Shown here in pieces: positions 18,425 to 27,600 of a stretch of DNA of 64,000 bases. A program made the translations under genes and the position numbers. The DNA lies in the NCBI RefSeq assembly GCF_008386695.1, contig NZ_VUOC01000004.1, positions 3,386,576-3,450,575 on the forward strand, given 5' to 3'. Positions within the stretch are counted from its first letter, which is position 1. Each line of letters begins with the position of its first letter. The stretch is from Chitinophaga agrisoli (GTDB taxonomy: Bacteria; Bacteroidota; Bacteroidia; Chitinophagales; Chitinophagaceae). The notes beneath the pieces are model-generated. The model did no database searches. It was not told the origin of the DNA and worked only from the letters and a program-made list of their open reading frames with translations.

Positions 18425-19933
18425 ATGAAACGGATCAACAGCTTTATGCTTATGCTGGGCTGCTGCCTGCTAACCGCCGGTTTGCAGGCCCAGACAGCGC
18501 CCAACGGCCAGGCCTCTACCCGGACCCTGATCGTATTCTTTGACGGGCTGCGCCCGGATTATATTACCCCTGAGCTGATGCCGCACCTGTATGCCTTTAA
18601 AAAGCAGGGCACTTACGGCCAGGAGCATCACAGCGTGTTCCCTACGGTTACCCGCGTGAATGCCTCTTCCTATTCTACCGGCAGTTACCCGGCAACGCAT
18701 GGTTTAATGGGTAACTCCGTATACTTTCCGGAAGTAAGCAAAACAAAAAGTATTAATACCGGCGAGGCAGAAGAGCTGCAAAAAGTGATCACTGCCACCA
18801 ATGGTCATCTGTTAACAGCCGTTACCCTGGGCGAGTTAATGCAGGCGCAGGGTAAACGTATGATGGTATTCAGCTCCGGCTCTACCGGACAGGCTTTGCT
18901 GCAGAACCATACCATCAGCGGCGGCGCTATCATCAACCCAGGAATGATACTTCCCGCATCCATCAAGGATAGCGTTACCAGGGACCTGGGCCCCATACCG
19001 GCAGAAGGCAAGCACAAATGGGTAACAGATGCCCTGATCCGTTATGGCCTGGCCAACAACGGCCCGGAAGTAAGCGCCATCTGGTACGGCGATCCTGACC
19101 ATAACGGCCATGAACATGGTATTGGCGCCCCGGAAACCGTGGCCGCTTTAAAGACCGTAGATGCGCAGTTTGGCCGGATCATTGAAACGCTGGCACAAAA
19201 AGGGTTAACGGATTCCTATAATATCCTGATCTCTACAGACCATGGGTTTGCCACCCATGTGGGTAAAGCCGGGCTGGTACCCCTGCTGATCGCTGGCGGA
19301 TTTAAACAAAGCGCCTATTCTGAAGATGTAGTAGTAGCTGGTGGCGCCATCTATATAAAGGACCATAACGAAGCGCTGATCGAAAAGATCGTAGCAGCCC
19401 TGCAGCCGCTGGAATGGGTAGGCGCCATCTTTACAAAAGCCGCCAAACCTGGTGATGCACAGGGGCATGTAAAAGGCACCCTTTCCTTTGACCTCATTCA
19501 CTGGAACCATGAGCGGGCAGCAGATATACTGGTAGACGCCAACTGGGACGACCGTAAAAATGCCGCCGGTTATGCAGGCGCTACTTATATACCAGGCGTA
19601 GCCGGGCATGGCACCCTGGCCCCTTATGATGTGCATATTCCCTTAATTGTATCTGGTCCTGCGTTTAAGAAAGCGTCTGAAAGCAAACTGCCTACTTCCA
19701 ATGTAGACCTGGTACCTACGGTGCTGTATATACAGGGCATTGCGATCCCCAAGGCCGCAGACGGAAGGGTAATGTATGAATTGCTGCGGAGCGCTACCGC
19801 GCCTGTGTTAAAACCAAAGAAAGAGAAGATCGAGACGATGGCAGATTATGCCGGCGGACATTATAAATTAACGCTGGAACGGACCATACTGGGTAAATAC
19901 TGGTATGTAGATTTTGCGAAGACAGAGAGATAA
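18425..19933 (+). CDS. Secreted type I phosphodiesterase / nucleotide pyrophosphatase
   Basis: A 502-residue exported enzyme of the alkaline phosphatase superfamily, ENPP-like branch. ATG 18425 was chosen over 18383 (inside the SusD gene) because it opens on a signal peptide (MKRINSFMLMLGCCLLTAG). Metal and catalytic motifs are seen: LIVFFDGLRPDYI (first Asp), HHSVFPTVTRVNASSYSTGS (nucleophile Thr), IWYGDPDHNGHEHG, ISTDHGFATH and VAGHGTLAPYDVHIP. It shares the superfamily of EboF but is periplasmic, not cytoplasmic. It follows SusD by 26 bases, so it should act on what the SusCD pair brings in, or on what the cell exports. It is a standard length. The natural substrate is unknown. Confidence 0.92.
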   Translation: MKRINSFMLMLGCCLLTAGLQAQTAPNGQASTRTLIVFFDGLRPDYITPELMPHLYAFKKQGTYGQEHHSVFPTVTRVNASSYSTGSYPATHGLMGNSVYFPEVSKTKSINTGEAEELQKVITATNGHLLTAVTLGELMQAQGKRMMVFSSGSTGQALLQNHTISGGAIINPGMILPASIKDSVTRDLGPIPAEGKHKWVTDALIRYGLANNGPEVSAIWYGDPDHNGHEHGIGAPETVAALKTVDAQFGRIIETLAQKGLTDSYNILISTDHGFATHVGKAGLVPLLIAGGFKQSAYSEDVVVAGGAIYIKDHNEALIEKIVAALQPLEWVGAIFTKAAKPGDAQGHVKGTLSFDLIHWNHERAADILVDANWDDRKNAAGYAGATYIPGVAGHGTLAPYDVHIPLIVSGPAFKKASESKLPTSNVDLVPTVLYIQGIAIPKAADGRVMYELLRSATAPVLKPKKEKIETMADYAGGHYKLTLERTILGKYWYVDFAKTER

Positions 19934-20062
19934 TGTGCGGATGTGCAGATGTGCGAATGTGCAAATGGATTGATGCGACGTAAAAAAAATGTGCAGATGA
20001 ATAAATGCGGGTTGAACCGCTGCATTTCATCTGCACATTTGCATATATGCACATCTGCACAT
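19934..20062. repeat. Octamer-armed intergenic palindrome (ATGTGCNR family), copy 1
   Basis: Starting at the stop codon of the phosphodiesterase gene, four octamers follow one another (ATGTGCGG, ATGTGCAG, ATGTGCGA, ATGTGCAA), then a spacer containing GGATTGATGCGACG, an inner hairpin (19987-20040) with 24-base arms, and inverted octamers up to the eboC stop. A second copy of the same architecture lies at 48896-49032. It may also terminate both convergent transcripts. Confidence 0.8.
19987..20040. terminator. Large hairpin, possible bidirectional terminator
   Basis: Arms AAATGTGCAGATGAA... (19987-20010) and its inverse (20017-20040) pair with few mismatches around the loop GTTGAA. It lies between the convergent phosphodiesterase and eboC genes. 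It has an A run before the left arm, which gives a T run on the minus strand. Confidence 0.5.
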
Positions 20063-20066
20063 TAAC

Positions 20067-20966
20067 TCATGTTACCGCAAATGCCCTGGCTAACAACACA
20101 GAAAGCGGCAGTAACAGTAATATCAATAATGCGTAAGGTAAGGTGAAGAAGGCGGCGGCCCAGGCGGCATTCATGGCAATAAGCGCCAGGATCCCTCCTT
20201 TTACTGCCTTGCCTATATTAGGCCCCGTGGGCGACTTCATGGCTTTGATCAGCGGCGCGTTGATCATGATCACAAACAACACCAGGAAAGGCAGCGCAGG
20301 CAACAGGCGCTCATTGATCACCGCCAGTACCGCGATAGTGCCATATACAAAGGCATAACAAACAGCTGCGATACGCAGGGTCTTAACACTGCCGCCATAT
20401 ACTTCGCCCCGGCTGATAGCGGTAATAGCCGCAATATAGATCACGGGGATAACGGCCATCCAGGTGTAGTGCTGCAATACCGGCTCTACCAGGCTAATAC
20501 CTAACAGCAGGTTCAGACCGCGGCACAGGCCCATATTCACGGGCCCCCAGCTGGCATGTTTGCCCCATTTATCATAGATCAGCGCGGAGGCCATTATGCC
20601 CAGGGCTATAACGCCGGCGGCACGGCCTACGGTAAACGCAGCCAGTATACCTATCAGGAACAGGTAACTACCCAGTATGATGGCCTGGGTCTTTGTAATA
20701 AGTCCGCTGGGAATGGGCCTTTCCGGCCTTTCGACCTTATCGAGGGAGGCGTCAAATACATCGTTGAATACTACACCGCCGCCATATAAGCCCATAGTGG
20801 CTAAACACAGGCAGGCTACGGGCAACAGATCCAGGTAATTGGAATATCCTTTGTGCAAAAATCCCGAAACCGCTATTCCCGCCAGTATATCTGCAACTGC
20901 GGTTAGCAAGTTGGCCGGCCGCACCAACCTTAAATAACCTAACGATTTGCTAAGAATATAACTCAC
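20067..20966 (-). CDS. eboC: EboC, UbiA-like prenyltransferase family membrane protein
   Basis: A 299-residue polytopic inner-membrane protein of the UbiA family. The first Asp-rich motif is present (GGGVVFNDVFDASLDKVERP, N69-D77), followed by RPIPSGLITKTQA as in UbiA proteins; about eight or nine hydrophobic helices are visible. A clear second DxxxD motif is not seen: the equivalent loop reads SALIYDKWGKHASWGPVNMG. The family attaches prenyl groups to ring compounds, but for EboC no reaction is established. It lies 54 bases after eboB and ends the eboABC half; 11 kb of opposite-strand genes then separate it from eboD. The deviating second motif may mean a changed substrate. Confidence 0.88.
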   Translation of the reverse strand: MSYILSKSLGYLRLVRPANLLTAVADILAGIAVSGFLHKGYSNYLDLLPVACLCLATMGLYGGGVVFNDVFDASLDKVERPERPIPSGLITKTQAIILGSYLFLIGILAAFTVGRAAGVIALGIMASALIYDKWGKHASWGPVNMGLCRGLNLLLGISLVEPVLQHYTWMAVIPVIYIAAITAISRGEVYGGSVKTLRIAAVCYAFVYGTIAVLAVINERLLPALPFLVLFVIMINAPLIKAMKSPTGPNIGKAVKGGILALIAMNAAWAAAFFTLPYALLILLLLPLSVLLARAFAVT

Positions 20967-21020
20967 CGGATATAGGGGGTTTTATCAATAAATCTTCGTA
21001 TCTCATTACTGTCTTATACT

Positions 21021-22007
21021 TTACCGAATGATCATCGCATTCCTGTCTATCCGTGGTTGCTGACCACCTCTTAGCACAGTGCTTCCGTTAAATTTCTCAC
21101 TCTGATCTACCTGTTTCACCGTTTCAAAGTCTGCTTCATTGATTTGTCCGCTCTGGGCAAATGCGGTGATAGCATTACGGTAAGTTACCAAATGAATGTG
21201 GTTCGAGTCAATACCACTTTCGTGCATGAGGGCCGCTGTTTTGGGCACTGCCAGGGGATCACTGATGCCCCAGTCTGCTGCGGAATTGACCATAATACGC
21301 TCACTACCATATTGTTTAACGATGTCTACCATGCGCTCGTTCCCCATTTTGGTAAAGGGGTAGATAGTGAAGGCGGCCCAGAAACCCCGGTCCAGCACTT
21401 CTTTTACGGTTTCTTCGTTATTATGATCCACGATCACCATGGCGGGGTTGAGGCCATGTTCTATGGCAATATCCATGCTGCGCTGGGTGCCTTGTTTTTT
21501 ATCGCGGTGAGGGGTATGGATCTGTACGGGCAGGTTCGCTTCTTTTGCCAGCTCCAGCTGGGCGCGGTAGTATTTTTCTTCTGCGGGGGTCTGGTCATCA
21601 AAACCTATCTCGCCCACGCCCACTACGCCTTCCTTGTAAATGAACAGGGGCAGGATCTCCATCACGGCTGCCGCCAGCTTTTCGTTATTGGCTTCTTTGG
21701 AATTGAGGCCTATAGTGGTATAGTGCTTAATGCCAAACTGGGCGGCGCGGAACCTTTCCCAGCCAATGAGGCTGCTAAAATAATCGCGGAAGGTATCTAC
21801 GCCGGTACGGGGCTGCCCCAGCCAGAAGGCCGGCTCAATAATGGCGGTAATGCCGGCATCGGCCATGGCCTGATAATCGTCTGTGGTCCTGGACGTCATA
21901 TGCACATGCGGATCGAAGAAACGCATTCCCTTAATACGATCCAGGTAATCCGGCAGCACGGAAAGCGGCTGCAGGTCTTTTTCTGTTAACTGGTGGCTAT
22001 AACACAT
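21021..22007 (-). CDS. eboB: EboB, TatD-family metal-dependent hydrolase
   Basis: A 328-residue TIM-barrel hydrolase, cytoplasmic. The start at 22007 (MCYSHQLTEKDLQPLS) was preferred over 22052 because AGGAAA lies just before it. The metal-binding HxH motif FFDPHVHMTSR is near residue 33, GVVGVGEIGFDD carries the usual Glu, and LPVQIHTPHRDKKQG, AMVIVDHNNEE and VNSAADWG supply the later His/Asp ligands. All TatD-type ligands seem present, so it is probably active. Together with eboA (129 bases upstream) and eboC (54 bases downstream) it forms the standard eboABC order. The substrate in the ebo pathway is unknown. Confidence 0.88.
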   Translation of the reverse strand: MCYSHQLTEKDLQPLSVLPDYLDRIKGMRFFDPHVHMTSRTTDDYQAMADAGITAIIEPAFWLGQPRTGVDTFRDYFSSLIGWERFRAAQFGIKHYTTIGLNSKEANNEKLAAAVMEILPLFIYKEGVVGVGEIGFDDQTPAEEKYYRAQLELAKEANLPVQIHTPHRDKKQGTQRSMDIAIEHGLNPAMVIVDHNNEETVKEVLDRGFWAAFTIYPFTKMGNERMVDIVKQYGSERIMVNSAADWGISDPLAVPKTAALMHESGIDSNHIHLVTYRNAITAFAQSGQINEADFETVKQVDQSEKFNGSTVLRGGQQPRIDRNAMIIR

Positions 22008-22136
22008 GAGAATTTCCTGTTTAATTTGATTGTCCGGAACTGATCTAAGCACCCCTTTCCGGAGATGGAACCGCTTAAACGCGGTACATCATATATTTAT
22101 TTTATGCTTTTACAGCATAAGGTCCCCGTTGGTTTG

Positions 22137-23039
22137 TTATTGCAATGTTGCTTGTTTTTGTGCTACATGGGCCCAGCTCAGCCTTCCGTCTGCGATCTCC
22201 TGCTCCAGCATGGGCGATTGCCTCAGCAATTCCCGGGCAGGCGCATAAGCGGAATGATAACAGGCCAGGGCGGCGGCTTCCCTTTCAATATGTTCTGTGG
22301 AGTGCCATACCCGCTGCATATCGGGCATCACCCCTTCGTGTATAAATGGTGAAACGAGGCGCCATAACATGGGGTTCACCGGGCGGCCGGCGGCCCAGCG
22401 CTCGTGGGCATAATCCACCAGTATAGCGGCCAGGCGGGCATTGGCCCTTTCATCCAGCCCAATGATCTGGTGCACGTCTTTTTCTGTAAAAAAGGCTTTG
22501 AGCACCAGCTGGTTCCAGGCGGGTTCTTCCAGGTAACGGGCGGGATACGGATTATTGAGCATAATGGCTTCCAGCACGATCCCTATGTTGGAACGGATGC
22601 CTTCCGAGGTGCGCGCTTTCCACTCCTGCGGCCAGGCCAGCAGGGGCAGGGCGCCATACAACGCTACCAGCTCGTTCATTTCCGCGGCCTGGAACAGGCC
22701 TTCTATGGCATTTACATATACCTCCCGGTTTGCTGCCGGCCATTGCAGCAGCCACCATAACCGGGCCAGCCGGTCTAACGTATAACCCTGTATGAAAATT
22801 CCATGAGCGGTCTGCGCCAACTCACTGATAGTGCCGGTGGGTAACGTGATGCTCTCTTTACCGGTAAAACGCGGGATAGCGCTAAAGGTAAGATTAAACT
22901 GCTGTAATGCTTTGGTTTCCTGTAGCACTTTACTTTTTTGCTCCAGCCAGTCGCGTGCCTGAGTGGAACCGTGCTGTCCGATAATAGCATAAAGTAATGC
23001 GCTCACATTGTTCCTGTCATAGTCAAACGGATGCTCCAT
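22137..23039 (-). CDS. eboA: EboA domain protein
   Basis: A 300-residue protein, mostly helical, without signal peptide or membrane segment. The start at 23039 (MEHPFDYDRNNVSALLYAII) was chosen; the frame stays open upstream but overlaps the previous gene. The pattern (ARDWLEQKSKVLQE, FNLTFSAIPRFTGKESI, YTLDRLARLWWLLQWP, GLFQAAEMNELVALYGALPL, AEGIRSN-like SEGIRSNIGIVLEAIMLNNPYP) fits EboA, the defining but biochemically uncharacterised member of the ebo cluster. Identification rests on this pattern and on eboB and eboC following directly. It starts 79 bases after the haloperoxidase-type gene on the same strand, so read-through from that gene is possible. Confidence 0.85.
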   Translation of the reverse strand: MEHPFDYDRNNVSALLYAIIGQHGSTQARDWLEQKSKVLQETKALQQFNLTFSAIPRFTGKESITLPTGTISELAQTAHGIFIQGYTLDRLARLWWLLQWPAANREVYVNAIEGLFQAAEMNELVALYGALPLLAWPQEWKARTSEGIRSNIGIVLEAIMLNNPYPARYLEEPAWNQLVLKAFFTEKDVHQIIGLDERANARLAAILVDYAHERWAAGRPVNPMLWRLVSPFIHEGVMPDMQRVWHSTEHIEREAAALACYHSAYAPARELLRQSPMLEQEIADGRLSWAHVAQKQATLQ

Positions 23040-23118
23040 TGCGCCTTTGGTTCTAATAGGGAAAAATAGGCCTTTGAGGGGATAAAGATAGCAGATTTTG
23101 ATGAACGGAAAAAGGACG

Positions 23119-24459
23119 TCAGGCCTTTGGCTTGTTGGGGATGACCGTATCGACTTTGATCTTCTGTATAATAAATGCGCCGATACGGCGGCCTTGCTCC
23201 AGCCCGTTCTCAATAGACGAGCGGTAGTGGATACCGCCATACAAGCGGCTGATGCCTGCCTCTTGTGCCGCGTGGGTAAAGGAGTTAAAATAGCGCTGGC
23301 CCGCGCCGTATTCCACTTCCGTGGTATCCATAAAAGCCACATTATCGCCGTACAGGCGGGTAAGGGTAACGGCGGCTGCGCCGGATACTACACTGTGCCC
23401 GCTGGTGTATTCCGGGAACGGCGGGGTTTGCAGCAGCGGCTCCCAGCCCTCATCAAAGGTTTGGTTGATAACGGTCTGCGGACGTATAACACGGCTGCGG
23501 AACTTCTCGTCCCAGCAGGAGATGAAGGCATCCAGCAGGGTGGCGGCGGTGAGCGCATAAGCCTGGCCGCTTTGTACATAACCTGCTTTTGCCTTACGGC
23601 TGGCAATGGCGGCAATGCCCATCCAGTGGCCGCCCGGCGTGATCTTTTTGGTAGCGAACATGGCATGGCCGGTATGGTGCATCACATAGGGGTTACAATC
23701 CCAGAAGCTGGCAATGGCCTTTTGCTCCTGGCTCAGGTTAATGCGGGCATTATATACTTCTTTCACTTCTTTATAGAAACTGCTGGTGGTATCCAGGTCG
23801 AATTGCAGGGCCGGTGGCGGCTGAAACTGGTTACAAGTATCCAGCATCAGGGGCTTAATACTGCTCCAGTAGGGCTCTACAGCATCCATATAATCCGGTG
23901 GGGTGGGTTGCCATACGCCTTTCTCGCGGGTAACGGTGTACCGGGGAAACCCACGGCTTTCCCGGTAGTTATCCTTGGCGGCGCGCTCCAGTACTTTGGC
24001 GGCCACGGCTTCCCCAAAAGCCATGGAGTTGGCAAAAGTGGTCTCGTTCACGCCGGCTTTACGGAAGCGGCCATACAGCTGCTGCTCAAATAATTTTAAC
24101 GAGTCTGTAGAAAAGGTCACTTTCTGCGCTACGACCTGGAAGGCGCGCGCGCCCGCAAGCAGGTAGTTATATACCTTGCCCGGTTCGGGTTTGGGCATGG
24201 GCGGGAAACCGCGCATCTGGTCCGTGAGGGAAGGATACTGCGGCTCCTGGTAGCGCATGGTCTCATACATGGCCAGGCTGGTATAAGCGTAGATGCGGCT
24301 GGCTACCGGGGGTGAGAAGATATCATATACTATGATGTCTGTAAGGCGTTTTACAGAAGCGTGCACCACTTCCGGATCCTGCAGCAGTTTGGTATCTGAG
24401 GGTTGCGGGGCCTGGCAGGCAGGGATCAGGAGAACACAGCACAACAGGAAGCAAGCCAT
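23119..24459 (-). CDS. Vanadium-dependent haloperoxidase / PAP2-family lipoprotein
   Basis: A 446-residue exported protein of the PAP2 phosphatase / vanadium haloperoxidase superfamily. The start at 24459 was chosen because it opens on a lipoprotein signal (MACFLLCCVLLIPAC, Cys15); a longer version starts at 24579. The core motif FPEYTSGHSVVSGAAAV (about residues 347-363) and SRLYGGIHYRSSIENG (about 400-415), with its Arg/His ligands, match the family. Bacterial members include true haloperoxidases and acid phosphatases, and the sequence alone does not decide. It follows the FG-GAP lipoprotein gene by 164 bases and precedes eboA by 79. In Bacteroidota this pairing with FG-GAP proteins is common, so the link to ebo may be chance. 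Confidence 0.87.
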   Translation of the reverse strand: MACFLLCCVLLIPACQAPQPSDTKLLQDPEVVHASVKRLTDIIVYDIFSPPVASRIYAYTSLAMYETMRYQEPQYPSLTDQMRGFPPMPKPEPGKVYNYLLAGARAFQVVAQKVTFSTDSLKLFEQQLYGRFRKAGVNETTFANSMAFGEAVAAKVLERAAKDNYRESRGFPRYTVTREKGVWQPTPPDYMDAVEPYWSSIKPLMLDTCNQFQPPPALQFDLDTTSSFYKEVKEVYNARINLSQEQKAIASFWDCNPYVMHHTGHAMFATKKITPGGHWMGIAAIASRKAKAGYVQSGQAYALTAATLLDAFISCWDEKFRSRVIRPQTVINQTFDEGWEPLLQTPPFPEYTSGHSVVSGAAAVTLTRLYGDNVAFMDTTEVEYGAGQRYFNSFTHAAQEAGISRLYGGIHYRSSIENGLEQGRRIGAFIIQKIKVDTVIPNKPKA

Positions 24460-24622
24460 CCCTTTGGCACGGCCGGCCGCGGTAAAAAACCGGTTGATAA
24501 TAGTATCGATACGTTGGTGGTATGTGGCGATAGCTACGTGCACGTTTAATGAAATTACTGATGAATGATCTTTATACAACTCATATTGCTGATAATGCGC
24601 TGGTAAACAGGAAAGGCGCCCC

Positions 24623-27600
24623 TCATTGCAGGGAAGCCGTTCTTTTCTGTCCGCGGTAATCTGTTATCTCTACAGACCTCACCGGGGCGGTAAATACCAG
24701 GCTGCGGCCGGATTGCGACAGGAAACCCTGCCCATAGCTGCATTCCTGTTTTTGTGTTTGCCCGCTGGCATAACGTACGGTAGCCCATGCATCATTAGGC
24801 CGCAGGGCCAGCTGTTGCACCGGTTGCCGTGCGCGGAAGATCTTTAGCGGCCCCTGGTTCTGAGAGGCGGCCAGGAGCAGGCGGCCCTGTCCGTCCTTTA
24901 GCTGTACAAGGGCCTTGCCATCGCCGGGAATGTAGATACCGCTGCTGCGGATGTCCATCGGCTCAAAGTCCCCTTTACCATTACCCAGCAGCACCAGGCC
25001 ATCCAGGGCATCGTAGCGGCCTACGGATACTTCTGTGCCAAAGTCGTTGCCGTTAATGACCACATCCAGGTTGCCATCTCCGTTCACATCCGCCGCCACC
25101 ATGCCATATAGCGGCGCAGCCTGGGCCAGTAAGGGCAGCGGGGTACAGGTAAAGCGGCCATTGCCTTTATTTTCCAGGTAGCAGGAGCGCAGGTTGGTGG
25201 CTTTTAGCTGCAGGGCGCCTTTGAGCTCTTCCGGTTTAAGCAGATCCTGTATGGTGGCTATTGCAAAATCGTGGTAACGGGGAAAGCGCGCCCGCATCAT
25301 GATCATTTGTTTGATCAGGTCATCGCGGGTATGGGCGGGGAACTCCCTCTTTTTGCCGGTGCTGTCCGGCAAAAAGAGGGTGGGCACGGCATCAAAGCTG
25401 CCGTTTTTGTCAAAGTCCGCGGCATAAATGCATACCGGCTCTTTGGCGCTGGCCCTGTAGAGGGTATTAAGGCCGGTGTTGCCGGCTATATAGTCCATGT
25501 CACCGTCGTTATCAAAATCGCCGGCCACCAGGCTGCTCCACCAGCCGGCTTCCTGTTCCAGGCCGGTTTTGGCGCGCTCCAGCTTTCCCTGCCTGTTATG
25601 CAGGAAAACGGGGGCCATCCACTCCCCTGCCAGCAGCAGGTCTGTCCAGCCATCGTTATCATAATCTGTCCACAATGCGTCGCAGATCAACCCTACCTGT
25701 TGTAAGGCCGGGGCCGCTGCGGTGGTGATATCCGTAAATTTTACCTGGTCTTCCTTAGAGTCATTCCGCAATAGGTAACTATTGACCGGAACGGGGTATT
25801 TTCCAGGCTCTACCCGCCCGCCGATGAATAGATCCAAATCTCCATCCCGGTCGAAATCTGCCGCCTTTACGCACGATTTACTGGCATAAATGACGGGTAT
25901 GGCGCCCTGCGCCTCCGTAAAGCTGCCTTTTCCGTTATTCAGGTACAGGCGGTCGCGGTAGCTGAGGCTGCCGGCCTTATTCTCACAACTGCCGCTGGCA
26001 ATATAAAGGTCCAGGTCATTATCGCCATCCACATCCAGCAGCAGGCAGCCCATGTCCTCTGCCGCCTTACTGTCCGCCAAACCGGGCAGCAGGTCTTTTT
26101 GCGTAAAAGCGCCACCGGGCTCCTGTAACAGGAAGGCCCCTTTAAACTGGGTGGCGCCGCCAATGAAGATATCATCCAGCCCATTGCCGTCCACATCTCC
26201 CACGGCCAGGGCGGGACCGTACTGGGATAACTTATGGGGCAGCAGTTTCTGGTCATTAAAATCTATATAGTCAAACTCGTGGTGTATGAAATTAACGCCT
26301 ACGCTGTCGGTAACCGTGGTGAACAGGGCTTTTACCGGCATCGCTTCTGTATCGGGTTTTAACTGGGACAGCGTATAATCGGCCACCAGCAACCGGTTGG
26401 CCGGCACGTTGCGCCAGGTTTGCACCCCACCGCCGGGCCAGGTCACTTTTACGGCCGTTACCGTGTCTACGGCGCCCAGGCCAAAATGCGCTACATTCTC
26501 TATAGAAGAGAGGTAACCGCGGTAGACCGTATTTTCATATACCTGTTGCTGCGGCCGCCCGTTCTGCTGGTAGCTGATCTCCACCAGGGCGCCCTGCGCC
26601 TGGGGATTGTGCGTGGGGCCTTTCCATTGTATACGCAGCCAGTGGGCCGGATTGGGTAATTGGTCGCTTTTGTTCTCGTAGATCTCCGCCTTGTCGTTGA
26701 TGTTATTTACTACATAATCCAGGTCGCCATCGCCATCCAGGTCTGCGTAGGCGGCGCCATTGGAAAAAGAGGGCTGGTCCATGCCCCAGTCTTTGGCCAC
26801 GTTGGTGAAGGTAAGATTGCCGTTATTGCGGAAGGCATAGTCCGGGATCTTTACCCGCGGCAGCTGATCCAGCATAAATTCCGTGGAGGCGTAGGGACCA
26901 GCGGTGGCGTGGAACGATACAAAATCGTGGTCTGTAATATCCCGGGGGAAACCGTTGGTAACAATGATATCCCGGTAGCCATCATTATCAAAATCCACTA
27001 CCATGGGCGTCCAGCTCCAGTCTGTTTCCGCAATACCGGCCATAAAGCCAATATCGCTGAACGCTACGGCCGGTATGCTGTCCCCGCCGGGCACCGCGCC
27101 CCTGTTCAACTGCAGCATGTTACGCGGATACTGGTACTGGTAGCCATACTGGTCATTATTAATATAGGTAAAATAGTTGTTGGCGTTCATCATCATCTTC
27201 TTGCGCAGGTTGGTTTCCGGCAGCATATCCAGGCTCACAATATCCACCAGCCCGTCGTTATTGATGTCATTTACATCCGTTCCCATGGCGGAGTAGGCAG
27301 TGTGTTTGCAGTATTCCGCGGAACGGTCTGTGAACGTGCCGTTGTGGTTATTGATATAGAGGATGTCGTTGGACAGGAAATCGTTGGCCACATAGATATC
27401 CTTCCAGCCATCGCGGTTAATATCTGTGATATTGATGCCTAAACCGTAGCCTTCTATGAGAATGCCCGCCTGTTTGGATACGTTGGTATAGACCGGATGA
27501 TGGAGGGAGTCGTTCCAGTCGTTACGGTACAGGCGGTCTGTATTCAGGCTGCTGCCATCGAGAGCGCGGGGTTTGTATTTGCTGGGAAAATGGGCGGAGT

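Noticed and set aside
9284-19933. The plus-strand block as a classical mobile island
   Set aside because: No integrase, transposase, tRNA or clean direct repeat was seen at its two ends, so only an insertion of unknown mechanism or a conserved arrangement can be claimed.
23098-24093. A 331-codon plus-strand frame opposite the haloperoxidase-type gene
   Set aside because: The minus-strand protein has a signal peptide and catalytic motifs; the opposite frame has none.
26660-27442. A 260-codon plus-strand frame rich in Val/Ile opposite the FG-GAP gene
   Set aside because: It is the complement of repeated calcium-binding codons (Asp/Asn rich), which produces Val/Ile-rich reverse frames.
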